Source: Eggerthellaceae bacterium
Lineage (GTDB): Bacteria; Actinomycetota; Coriobacteriia; Coriobacteriales; Eggerthellaceae
Direction: 5' to 3'
Assembly: GCA_910575165.1 (NCBI GenBank)
Contig: CAJTDS010000004.1
Span: 62,001 to 126,000 of the forward strand
DNA: 64,000 nucleotides
The notes below the pieces were generated by a model, which was not told where the DNA came from, made no database searches, and worked only from the letters and a program-made list of their open reading frames with translations. A program made the translations under genes and the position numbers. Positions 24,875 to 32,304 of the stretch are shown here, in pieces; within the stretch, counting starts at the first letter, position 1, and each line of letters starts with the position of its first letter.

Positions 24875-25645
24875 CTAGCAGGTGGTGGGAATCTCGGTCA
24901 GGTGCAGCTCGGTGGGGGTGGACAGCTGGCAGCCGGGAATGCCCTTGGCTACGAAGCCCAGCGTCGGCAGCATCTCCGCCGGCGTGCCTGTGGCCTGCAC
25001 CTTGCCGTCGCGCAGCAGCACGATCTCGTCGGCCAGCTGGATAATGCGCTCCTGATGGCTGATGATGACGATGGACCGGCCGTCGCGGGCTTCGTGGATG
25101 TCTCGGAAGGTCTCGGTCAGGCGGTCGAAGCTCCACAAATCGATGCCGGCCTCGGGCTCGTCGTAGATGGCCAACGCAGGGTCGCGGGCCAGGATGGTGG
25201 CGATCTCGATGCGCTTCACCTCGCCGCCCGAGAGCGACTTGTCAACCTCGCGGGTAAGGTAGCTGGCCGAGCACAGGCCTACCTTGGCCAGGTACTCGTT
25301 GCAGGCCAGCATGGGCAGCTTCTTGCCTGCGGCGATGTCGAGCAGCTTCTTCACCTTCATGCCCTTGAAGCGGGCCGGCTGCTGGAAGCCGTATCCGATG
25401 CCGGCCTGGGCGCGCTCGGTGATGGACTGGTCGGTGATGTCGTGCCCGTTGAAGATGATCTGGCCCGATGTGGGCTTCTCCACGCCCATGATCAGCTTCG
25501 CCAAGGTGGACTTGCCGCCGCCGTTGGGGCCGGTGATCACGGTGAACCGGTCGTCGGGGATGGTCAGGCTCAGCTCGTCGATGATGCGCTTGGTGCCGCC
25601 TTCGGGCGTGGGCACTTCGAAGGTGAGGTTCCTCAGTTCAAGCAT
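24875..25645 (-). CDS. sufC: SufC-type Fe-S assembly ATPase
   Basis: ABC-type ATPase of 256 residues that works with the SufBD-like scaffold encoded 78 bases downstream. Walker A is GPNGGGKST, the Q-loop lies in GYGFQQPARFKGM, the signature is LSGGEVKR, Walker B and D-loop are LAIYDEPEAGID, and the H-loop is IIISHQ. The conserved FQQPARFKGM segment is characteristic of SufC rather than of transport ATPases. The start at 25645 follows GGGAGAA; the longer open frame upstream lacks a good start. The gene has its own promoter overlapping the end of the upstream protease gene. Confidence 0.93.
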   Translation of the reverse strand: MLELRNLTFEVPTPEGGTKRIIDELSLTIPDDRFTVITGPNGGGKSTLAKLIMGVEKPTSGQIIFNGHDITDQSITERAQAGIGYGFQQPARFKGMKVKKLLDIAAGKKLPMLACNEYLAKVGLCSASYLTREVDKSLSGGEVKRIEIATILARDPALAIYDEPEAGIDLWSFDRLTETFRDIHEARDGRSIVIISHQERIIQLADEIVLLRDGKVQATGTPAEMLPTLGFVAKGIPGCQLSTPTELHLTEIPTTC

Positions 25646-25680
25646 TGCGGCGTTCTCCCTCTGTTGCTGTGTGCGGTCGA

Positions 25681-25703
25681 GGCCGCCCGGTTTTCGGGCG
25701 GCC
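25681..25703 (-). other. hairpin in the sufC leader
   Basis: A perfect 9-bp stem GGCCGCCCG/CGGGCGGCC with a 5-base loop lies in the transcribed leader, about 20 bases after the predicted start point. There is no T-run on the minus strand, so it is more likely a leader structure than a terminator. Confidence 0.5.
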
Positions 25704-25725
25704 AAACCCTATCGAATAGCTAGGT

Positions 25726-25754
25726 ATTGTACCTCAGTCGGTAGCATTTGTCAT
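25726..25754 (-). promoter_or_regulatory. sufC-sufB promoter
   Basis: Minus-strand -35 ATGACA (25749-25754), 17-base spacer and -10 TACAAT (25726-25731), each matching five of six consensus positions. The -35 overlaps the stop codon of the upstream M16C protease gene. Confidence 0.65.
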
Positions 25755-28700
25755 CGCTGGTTTTGATTGTCGTCATCGCGCCCGTCGTCGACCAGGGCTA
25801 CTACCGAAAGCAGCGGGTCAGCGGCGCTTGCGGCTGCCGACTGGGCGATGATGTCCTTGTTGCCGAACACGCAGACGGCCCGCTTTCCCAGCGCGCTTCG
25901 CAAGGGCTCGCCTAGGGAGCGCAGGTCCTCCGGAGTGGTGCCGACGACGCCGTTGCGGATGCGCATGCGGCTTTCCGGATCGCGTCCCGCCAGCCATTCG
26001 CCGTCCTGGCGTCGGATGAGGGCGCGGGCCTTCTGGGGCTGGTCGATGCCGGCCGCCGTGGCCACCACGTAGCCCTCCAGCTCGTCGGCTCCGAAATCGA
26101 CCGATTCCAGGTACTCCACGCTTCCGGAGAAGCGCTGCAGCGTTTCGTCAAGGTGCGGGTCGCGGTAGGAGTAGAAGCACGCGTTGGCGTTGGCCTTGGC
26201 CTGGAACCCCGTTCCGTAGGCGCCGCCCTTCACGCGTACCTCGTTCCACAGGTAGTCGTAGGAAAGCGCCCGAGCGGCCACCATCCACCGTCCCAGGTCC
26301 TCGTCGTCGGGGGTGCGGGGCAGCTCGCCGCCCGTGGCCACGTAGCAGACGTCGGTGGGCACCGTGAAGGCCTCGTTGCGCTGCTGCGGCTGGGGGGACG
26401 TCAGGCGCGGGGAAGCGGGCACTTCATCCCTTGCGGGTGCGGCTAGCCGCGCCTCCTCGCCCCAGAACCTGTCGAAAGCGCCGTCGTCGCCGGTGAAGCT
26501 GACCAGGGTGCGTTCGGCACCCATCAGCCGCGCTGCCAGCTCCTCCAGCTGGGCGACCAGCGCTTCCTTGCGCTCGTCGAAGCAGTCGAGCAGCTCTTTC
26601 AGGAACAGATAGAATCCTATGCCCTCCAAGGCGTTGGCCAAGGTTGCGGCGGGGCGGTAGTAGCTGCTCAGGCGCGCCATGGCGAAGCTGTGGCCCGCGG
26701 AGGCGAAGGACTGCTCCATGGAGATGCGCCGCTGGATAAGCCTGTCGTGGATGCGGTCGGTGTCCGAGAAGTCGGTTTCCAGCATGATCTCTCGCACCAG
26801 CCCCGAAAGGTGCTCGACGTTCTCGTGCAGGGCGGAGGACCCTATGCGCAGGCAGGCGGTAGGGCCGTCCGGCGGCGTGAGGCCGTTGTCGAAGGTGCGC
26901 CGGGCCGGGTCGAAGACGGTGGCCGACACGCTGAAGTTGCCCAGCAGCCCGTTGGTAAGCGTGTCGATTTCTGCTGCGCTGTGCTTGGCCGTGGGCAGCT
27001 TGCCCAGCGTCATGGCCAGGATGCTCACGTAGGGGAGCTCGTCGAAGGAAACGCCGCTCAAGTCGAAGAACCGGTAGACGTAGGCGATGCCGTGGGTCGG
27101 CACGTGGTGGCGCAGGCACGGCAGCACGGTGCCCTCCACCATGCCGTAGGCGGGCTCCTTGGGCGCATCGGCGATCTCGCTCAGGGGCAGGCGGGGCAAG
27201 GTGGCGAGGGCTTCGGGGGAGTCGGGCTGCTCCTGTTCGTCGCGCAAGCGCGTCTCGTCGGCGGCGATGCGTTCGAGGTCGGCGTCGGAAAGCTCCTGCA
27301 TGACGGCTTTCAGGCGCGCCCGCTCTCCGGCGTCCGCGTCATCGCCCGCGGGCACCACCTCGGCCAGGGCGTTGTGCGCCGACTCCAGAAACACCTCGCG
27401 AGCGAGGTCGGCGAAGTAGGAGGTGTCCAGGGCCTCGCGCAGGAAGGCGAAGTCGTCCTCGTACTTTAGGTAGGTGGTGGCAAGCCGGTCGTCGTAGAGC
27501 CATCCCGACAGGCTGCTCATGGCGTACACCACGCCGTCAGCCATGCCGAAATCGTGCTCGCGCATGACGAACTCGGCTCGGGACAGCGATGCCTCCAGAA
27601 GCGTTCGGTCGAGCCCTCCTGAGGCCAATCTCTCGAGCTCCCTTTCCACCACGGCGCGGAAGCGCTCGGCCGCACCGGGGCGCAGCCCTCGCAGCTCGAG
27701 GACGGCGAAGGGCTGCAGCAGGGAATCGGCCACGTACCCGCTCGCGTCGTCGGCCAGGTCCGCATCCAGGATCGCCCGCTTGAGCGGCGCCTCGTTGCTG
27801 CCCATGATCGCATCCAGCAGGATGTCCACGGCGGCCAGACGCGTTTTGTCGCGGGCGCCGCCCACCACGTACCCCAAGGCGCAGCAGGCGTTGCTGCGGG
27901 CGGTGGCCATGGTGCACCGGGCGTGGGGGACGACCACGGCGGCCTGCTCGGCCAACGCGTTCGGTGTCAAGGGGGGCAGCCCTTCGGAGCGGCGCGCATC
28001 GTCCGCGGCGCGCTGCTCGTCGGACACGGGGGAAAGGTAGCTCTCGTCGAGGAAGGCCAGCATGGCGCCCAGATCGAGGTTGCCGTACAGGGTGATGTAG
28101 CTGTTGTCCAATCGGTAGTGGCGCCGGTGTTCGTCCAGGAACTGCTCGTAGGTGAGCTCCGGAATGCTGGCAGGCGTGCCGCCGGATTCGAAGCGATAGG
28201 CGGTATCGGGGAAGAGCGAGGCCTGCAGCAGATCGAACAGCACCGAGCTGGGCTCCGAGAGCGCCCCTTTCATTTCGTTGTAGACCACGCCGTTGTACGC
28301 AAGCTCCACGTTGCCGGCGCGCTCGTTTGCCGCCAGCTCCTGCCGGGCCGCCTCGCCAAGGCCCGCATCGGCCGCGGCGTTGCGGGCAAGCTCGTAGTGC
28401 CAGCCCTCCTGCATGAAGATCTCGGGCTTCACGTAGATGTTGGGGTGCAGTACCGCGTCCATGTACACGTCGGCCAAGTTCATGAGGTCGCGCATGTTCG
28501 TGCTGGCCACGGGGTACATGGTCTTGTCGGGGAAGGTCATGGCGTTCAGAAACGTCTGCATGCTGCTCTTCAGCAGGTTCACGAAGGGCTCCTTCACCGG
28601 GAACTTCCGGGAACCGCACAGCACGGAGTGCTCCAGTATGTGGAACACTCCGGTGTCGTTTGCGGGAGGGGTCTTGAAGGCGATGGAGAACGACTTGTTG

Positions 28701-28840
28701 TTGTCGTCGTTTTGCAGGTAGAGAAGTCGCGCGCCGCTCTTGCCGTGGCGCATGGTGTAGGCCCGCCCGTCTATCTCGGGCAGGTCCTCGGCCGTCTCCA
28801 CGGTGAACCCGTGCAGGTGTTCGCCGACGCTTGATTCCAT
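25751..28840 (-). CDS. M16C family zinc metalloprotease (PreP-like)
   Basis: Large insulinase-type peptidase of 1029 residues. The inverted zinc motif HxxEH is in VFHILEHSVLCGS (about 65-77), with the downstream glutamate in YNGVVYNEMKGALS. The protein contains the four-domain layout and M16C-associated region seen in presequence protease and in Firmicutes homologues. It is expected to be cytoplasmic and to degrade peptides. The ATG at 28840 follows GGAAGGAG; an upstream in-frame start has no support. It runs into the sufC promoter and may contribute some read-through. Confidence 0.92.
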   Translation of the reverse strand: MESSVGEHLHGFTVETAEDLPEIDGRAYTMRHGKSGARLLYLQNDDNNKSFSIAFKTPPANDTGVFHILEHSVLCGSRKFPVKEPFVNLLKSSMQTFLNAMTFPDKTMYPVASTNMRDLMNLADVYMDAVLHPNIYVKPEIFMQEGWHYELARNAAADAGLGEAARQELAANERAGNVELAYNGVVYNEMKGALSEPSSVLFDLLQASLFPDTAYRFESGGTPASIPELTYEQFLDEHRRHYRLDNSYITLYGNLDLGAMLAFLDESYLSPVSDEQRAADDARRSEGLPPLTPNALAEQAAVVVPHARCTMATARSNACCALGYVVGGARDKTRLAAVDILLDAIMGSNEAPLKRAILDADLADDASGYVADSLLQPFAVLELRGLRPGAAERFRAVVERELERLASGGLDRTLLEASLSRAEFVMREHDFGMADGVVYAMSSLSGWLYDDRLATTYLKYEDDFAFLREALDTSYFADLAREVFLESAHNALAEVVPAGDDADAGERARLKAVMQELSDADLERIAADETRLRDEQEQPDSPEALATLPRLPLSEIADAPKEPAYGMVEGTVLPCLRHHVPTHGIAYVYRFFDLSGVSFDELPYVSILAMTLGKLPTAKHSAAEIDTLTNGLLGNFSVSATVFDPARRTFDNGLTPPDGPTACLRIGSSALHENVEHLSGLVREIMLETDFSDTDRIHDRLIQRRISMEQSFASAGHSFAMARLSSYYRPAATLANALEGIGFYLFLKELLDCFDERKEALVAQLEELAARLMGAERTLVSFTGDDGAFDRFWGEEARLAAPARDEVPASPRLTSPQPQQRNEAFTVPTDVCYVATGGELPRTPDDEDLGRWMVAARALSYDYLWNEVRVKGGAYGTGFQAKANANACFYSYRDPHLDETLQRFSGSVEYLESVDFGADELEGYVVATAAGIDQPQKARALIRRQDGEWLAGRDPESRMRIRNGVVGTTPEDLRSLGEPLRSALGKRAVCVFGNKDIIAQSAAASAADPLLSVVALVDDGRDDDNQNQR

Positions 28841-28954
28841 AGGTGCTCCTTCCGTGCTCGCTCGTTTCGGCCATTGTCCCACAACGGGCCAAGGGGCCCT
28901 GTCGGGCGGAAGCATCCGCAACGTTGCCGAATACCTCGTTCATTGAATCTCCAC

Positions 28955-28983
28955 TTCCCATTGGAAAGCGAAAGCGTTATAGT
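28955..28983 (+). promoter_or_regulatory. trp leader promoter
   Basis: A -10 TATAGT (28978-28983) with a weak -35 TTCCCA (28955-28960) at 17-base spacing lies about 35 bases before the leader peptide. The upstream gap 28841-28954 shows nothing else definite. Confidence 0.5.
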
Positions 28984-29019
28984 TTCCGCCAAGCTGAGTC
29001 CCTATTTGAAAGGATCTTC

Positions 29020-29115
29020 GTGCACAACCCGGCTAGCATCCCGACCTCCTTCATGGCTTGTGCCGCGTTCGCGGTGCCCATGGTCGGCGCCTGGTGGTGG
29101 AATCGAAGAAACTGA
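29020..29115 (+). CDS. trpL: trp operon leader peptide (31 codons, Trp-Trp-Trp)
   Basis: Short ORF starting with GTG at 29020, with AAAGGA placed 7 bases upstream, and ending with TGA at 29113-29115. The peptide is MHNPASIPTSFMACAAFAVP followed by MVGAWWWNRRN. Three consecutive Trp codons occupy 29092-29100, near the end, exactly as in ribosome-mediated attenuators. The terminator follows 35 bases after the stop, and trpB and trpS lie downstream. Internal in-frame ATGs (29053, 29080) would also include the Trp codons but have poorer ribosome binding sites. It is expected to sense charged tRNA-Trp rather than produce a functional protein. Confidence 0.85.
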   Translation: MHNPASIPTSFMACAAFAVPMVGAWWWNRRN

Positions 29116-29117
29116 TT

Positions 29118-29182
29118 CTGGGTCTCTCGGCTTTCATCCTGCGCATACTGAAACGCCCCTTGGAGATCCAGGGGGCGTTTTT
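29118..29182 (+). promoter_or_regulatory. trp attenuator: antiterminator and terminator
   Basis: The terminator is a hairpin from 29151 to 29179 (outer stem AAACGCCCC/GGGGCGTTT plus an inner TGG/CCA) ending in a T-run to 29182. An alternative pairing joins CTGGGTCTC (29118-29126) with GAGATCCAG (29163-29171), 9 bp with one G-U, and would disrupt the terminator. A small GAATC/GATTC hairpin (29100-29104 with 29114-29118) could act as the protector. A ribosome stalled at the Trp codons leaves the antiterminator free; one at the stop codon covers it. This is the classic attenuation logic. Confidence 0.8.
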
Positions 29183-29261
29183 CTATGCGCAGACATGTTG
29201 GGCTGCGCGGGCAGCAAAGGGTCGGCGGCCGGAAGAGGTCGCACGCAAGAAAGGAAGCATC

Positions 29262-30689
29262 ATGGCACAAGCAACGGTATCCGGTGTTTCGGAGCAGTAC
29301 ACCCAATCTGACGGCGTTCCGTACCGTCTGTACCTGCGACAGGACCAGATTCCCACCCAATGGTACAACCTGCGCGCCGATATGCCCGAGCCTCCCGAGC
29401 CCATGCGCCTTCCCGACGGCAAGGTGGCAGAGGCCGCCGACATAGCCCCGGTGTTCTGCGATGCGCTGGTGGCCCAGGAGCTGGACGATACCACCGCCTA
29501 CTTCGACATCCCCGAGGGCGTGCAGGAGATGTACAAGGTGTACCGTCCCTCGCCCCTGTGCCGAGCCTACAACCTGGAGCGCGCCCTGGGCACGCCGGCG
29601 CGCATCTACTACAAGTTCGAGGGCAACAACACCTCCGGCTCCCATAAGCTCAACTCCGCCATCGCCCAGGCCTACTACGCCAAGGAGCAGGACCTGGACA
29701 AGATCACCACCGAGACGGGCGCCGGCCAGTGGGGAACGGCTCTTTCCGAGGCGGCCGACCATTTCGGCGTCGACCTGGACGTGTTCATGGTGAAATGCTC
29801 CTACGAGCAGAAGCCCTTCCGCCGATCGATCATGGAGACCTTCAACGCCACGGTGACCCCCTCGCCCTCCGACACCACCGAAATCGGCAGAAAGATGCTG
29901 GCGGATAACCCGAGCTCCACCGGGTCGCTGGGCACCGCCATCTCCGAGGCGGTGGAGCGCGCGCTGCACGTGCCCGAGAACAAGGGGCGCTACCAGCTGG
30001 GAAGCGTGCTCAACCAGGTGCTGCTGCACCAGTCCGTCATCGGCCTGGAGAGCTACACGGCCCTGGAGGAGCTGGGCGAGTACCCCGACATCGTCATCGG
30101 TTGCGCCGGCGGCGGCTCGAACCTGGGCGGGCTGATCTCGCCGTTCATGCGCGACAAGCTCAACGGCACCCATCCTGACACCCGCTTCGTCGCCGTGGAG
30201 CCCGCCAGCTGCCCCAGCCTCACGCGCGGCAGGTACGCCTACGACTTCGCCGACACCGGCCAAACCTGCCCGCTGGTGAAGATGTACACCCTGGGCAACG
30301 GCTTCCAGCCCAGCCCCGACCATGCCGGCGGCCTGCGCTACCACGGTATGAGCCCCATCGTGAGCAAGCTCAAGCACGACGGCTACATGGAGGCCGTGGC
30401 CGTGAAGCAGACCGACGTGTTCGCCGCTGCCGAGGAGTTCGCCCGCCTGGAGACCATCCTGCCGGCCCCGGAGAGCGCGCACGCCATCTACCAGGCCATC
30501 CAGGAGGCGAAGGCATGCGCCGAGAGCGGCGAGGAGAAGGTGATCCTGTTCGGGCTGACGGGCACGGGCTACTTCGATATGTACGCCTACGAAGCCTTCA
30601 ACAAGGGCGAGATGACCGACCATGTGCCCACCGACGAGGAGCTGGAGGCGGGATTCGCCACCATCCCCTCCATCCCGGGCATCCAGTAG
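29262..30689 (+). CDS. trpB: TrpB2-type tryptophan synthase beta chain
   Basis: PLP enzyme of 475 residues predicted to make tryptophan from indole and serine. The PLP lysine lies in FEGNNTSGSHKLNSA, the phosphate-binding loop is GCAGGGSNLGG, and GAGQWGTALSEA is typical of the TrpB2 branch, as is the length. ATG at 29262 follows AAAGGA. No trpA or other trp biosynthetic gene is nearby, so it may salvage free indole, for example from gut neighbours, rather than complete a full pathway here. Expression is controlled by the trp attenuator upstream, and trpS follows. Confidence 0.92.
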   Translation: MAQATVSGVSEQYTQSDGVPYRLYLRQDQIPTQWYNLRADMPEPPEPMRLPDGKVAEAADIAPVFCDALVAQELDDTTAYFDIPEGVQEMYKVYRPSPLCRAYNLERALGTPARIYYKFEGNNTSGSHKLNSAIAQAYYAKEQDLDKITTETGAGQWGTALSEAADHFGVDLDVFMVKCSYEQKPFRRSIMETFNATVTPSPSDTTEIGRKMLADNPSSTGSLGTAISEAVERALHVPENKGRYQLGSVLNQVLLHQSVIGLESYTALEELGEYPDIVIGCAGGGSNLGGLISPFMRDKLNGTHPDTRFVAVEPASCPSLTRGRYAYDFADTGQTCPLVKMYTLGNGFQPSPDHAGGLRYHGMSPIVSKLKHDGYMEAVAVKQTDVFAAAEEFARLETILPAPESAHAIYQAIQEAKACAESGEEKVILFGLTGTGYFDMYAYEAFNKGEMTDHVPTDEELEAGFATIPSIPGIQ

Positions 30690-30710
30690 GCGCGCCGTCC
30701 CCCGGCAATC

Positions 30711-30763
30711 TGGTATAGTGTTTCCGCCTTCCCTCGACGGGTCTCGCCCGCGCGGGGAGGCGG
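30711..30763 (+). promoter_or_regulatory. possible internal trpS promoter and leader hairpin
   Basis: An extended -10 TGGTATAGT (box 30714-30719) lies 22 bases after the trpB stop without a good -35. A hairpin follows with 10-bp arms CCGCCTTCCC/GGGGAGGCGG (30724-30733 and 30754-30763, one wobble). It lacks a T-run and T-box sequence features, so its role is uncertain. Confidence 0.4.
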
Positions 30764-30810
30764 TTTGCACGACGGCGCTCCATCAGGCGCAACGAGGACG
30801 AGGAAGACCC

Positions 30811-31857
30811 ATGGCAACTGATACCTTCGAGGCCAGCAAGCGACGCAGCGACCAGCTGCGCGAGGATTTGGCCGTTCATCCGAAAAAGTACACGATGCTC
30901 ACCGGCGACCGCCCTACGGGCCGGCTGCATCTGGGCCACTACTTCGGCACCATCCGCGAGCGCGTGCGGCTGCAGGATATGGGCATCACCACGCGCATCG
31001 TCATCGCCGACTACCAGGTGATCACCGACCGCGACAGCACCGAGCATATCCAGGACAACGTGTACAACATGGTGATCGACTACCTGGCCTGCGGTATCGA
31101 CCCCGAAAAGACCGTCATCTTCACCCATTCGGCGGTGCCGGCCCTAAACCAGCTCATGCTGCCCTTCTTGTCGCTGGTATCCGAGGCGGAGCTTTTGCGC
31201 AACCCCACGGTGAAGTCCGAGCAGGAGGCGTCGGGCCACAGCCTTACGGGGCTTCTGCTCACCTATCCGGTGCACCAGGCCTGCGACATTTTGTTCTGCA
31301 AGGGCAACATCGTGCCGGTGGGCAAGGACCAGCTGCCCCACATCGAGCAGACCCGCCAGATCGCCCGGCGCTTCAACGAACGCTACGGGCGCGTGTTCCC
31401 GGAGCCCGAGGGCCTGCTCACCGACGCGGTGGAGATTCCCGGCCTAGACGGGCGGAAGATGTCGAAGAGCTACGGCAACGCCATCTCGCTTTCGGCCACG
31501 GATGCGGAGACGGCCAAGCTCATCAAGAAGTCCCAGACCGATTCCGAGCGCTTCATCACCTTCGACCGCGAAGGGCGACCCGGCGTGTCGGCGCTGCTGA
31601 CCACGGCGGCCCTGTGCACCGGGCGCGACGAGACGTCCATCGCCGAGGAGATCGGCAACGACGGCGCCGGCGCGCTCAAGCGCTACGTCACCGAGAGCGT
31701 GAACGGCTTTCTCGCCCCCATTCGCGAGCGGCGCCGCGAGCTCGAGGGGGACATGGGCTACATCGCCGATGTGCTGCACGACGGCAACGCCCGAGCGAAC
31801 GCCATCGCCGAGGAAACCCTCGGCCAGGTGCGCGAGGCCATGGGTATGGTGTACTAG
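30811..31857 (+). CDS. trpS: tryptophanyl-tRNA synthetase
   Basis: Class I synthetase of 348 residues that charges tRNA-Trp. The HIGH-like motif is LHLGHYFG (about 40-47), preceded by LTGDRPTGR, and the KMSKS motif is intact in GRKMSKSYGNAI. The Rossmann fold and the helical C-terminal part have the usual length. The ATG at 30811 follows GAGGAAG. It is 121 bases downstream of trpB and probably shares the attenuated transcript, with a possible weaker promoter of its own. Linking synthase and synthetase to one Trp-sensing leader is coherent. Confidence 0.96.
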   Translation: MATDTFEASKRRSDQLREDLAVHPKKYTMLTGDRPTGRLHLGHYFGTIRERVRLQDMGITTRIVIADYQVITDRDSTEHIQDNVYNMVIDYLACGIDPEKTVIFTHSAVPALNQLMLPFLSLVSEAELLRNPTVKSEQEASGHSLTGLLLTYPVHQACDILFCKGNIVPVGKDQLPHIEQTRQIARRFNERYGRVFPEPEGLLTDAVEIPGLDGRKMSKSYGNAISLSATDAETAKLIKKSQTDSERFITFDREGRPGVSALLTTAALCTGRDETSIAEEIGNDGAGALKRYVTESVNGFLAPIRERRRELEGDMGYIADVLHDGNARANAIAEETLGQVREAMGMVY

Positions 31858-31884
31858 CGTCTCGCGGATTGTCCGCTGCGTGAA

Positions 31885-31913
31885 AAAGGAGCCGGCGCTT
31901 TGCCGGCTCCTTT
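31885..31913. terminator. bidirectional terminator
   Basis: A perfect 12-bp stem (31885-31896 and 31902-31913, loop GCTTT) starting in an A-run and ending in TTT lies between convergent trpS and glnK. Confidence 0.85.
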
Positions 31914-31946
31914 GCGTTTCGGCTGCCGCTTCGCTTCGGGGCGGCC

Positions 31947-32285
31947 CTAAAGTGCCTCGTCGCCCGCTTCTCCCGTGCGAATACGGATGACCTCTTCCAC
32001 GGGCACGATGAAGATCTTGCCGTCGCCCACCTGGCCGGTGCGGGCGGCCTTCTGGATGACGGCTACCAGGCTGTCCACCGCCTCGTCGTCAACTACGATT
32101 TCGAACTTCACCTTCGGTACCATGTTCAGCAGCACCTCGGTGCCGCGGTAGTACTCCTTCCAGCCGTGCTGGTTGCCGCAGCCCATGACCTGGCTGACGG
32201 TCATGCCCTTCACGCCGGCTTCGAACAGGGCGTCCTTCAGGGGTTCCAGCTTCTCGGGCCGCACGATCGCCGTAATGCGCTTCAT
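31947..32285 (-). CDS. glnK: PII nitrogen regulatory protein (GlnK/GlnB)
   Basis: Trimeric signal protein of 112 residues that binds ATP/ADP and 2-oxoglutarate and plugs the ammonium channel. It starts MKRITAIVRPEKLEPLKDAL; the T-loop is GCGNQHGWKEYYRGTEVL, and the nucleotide site has ARTGQVGDGKIF. The tyrosine that is uridylylated or adenylylated in many PII proteins (Tyr51) is Val51 here, while Tyr46 is kept, so covalent modification at residue 51 is impossible. It is encoded 19 bases after amtB with a strong AAAGGAGAGG box. Confidence 0.95.
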   Translation of the reverse strand: MKRITAIVRPEKLEPLKDALFEAGVKGMTVSQVMGCGNQHGWKEYYRGTEVLLNMVPKVKFEIVVDDEAVDSLVAVIQKAARTGQVGDGKIFIVPVEEVIRIRTGEAGDEAL

Positions 32286-32304
32286 CTAGCTCACCTCTCC
32301 TTTC

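Noticed and set aside
30720-30810. T-box riboswitch before trpS
   Set aside because: No T-box sequence (AGGGTGG-like), no specifier loop, and the leader is too short.
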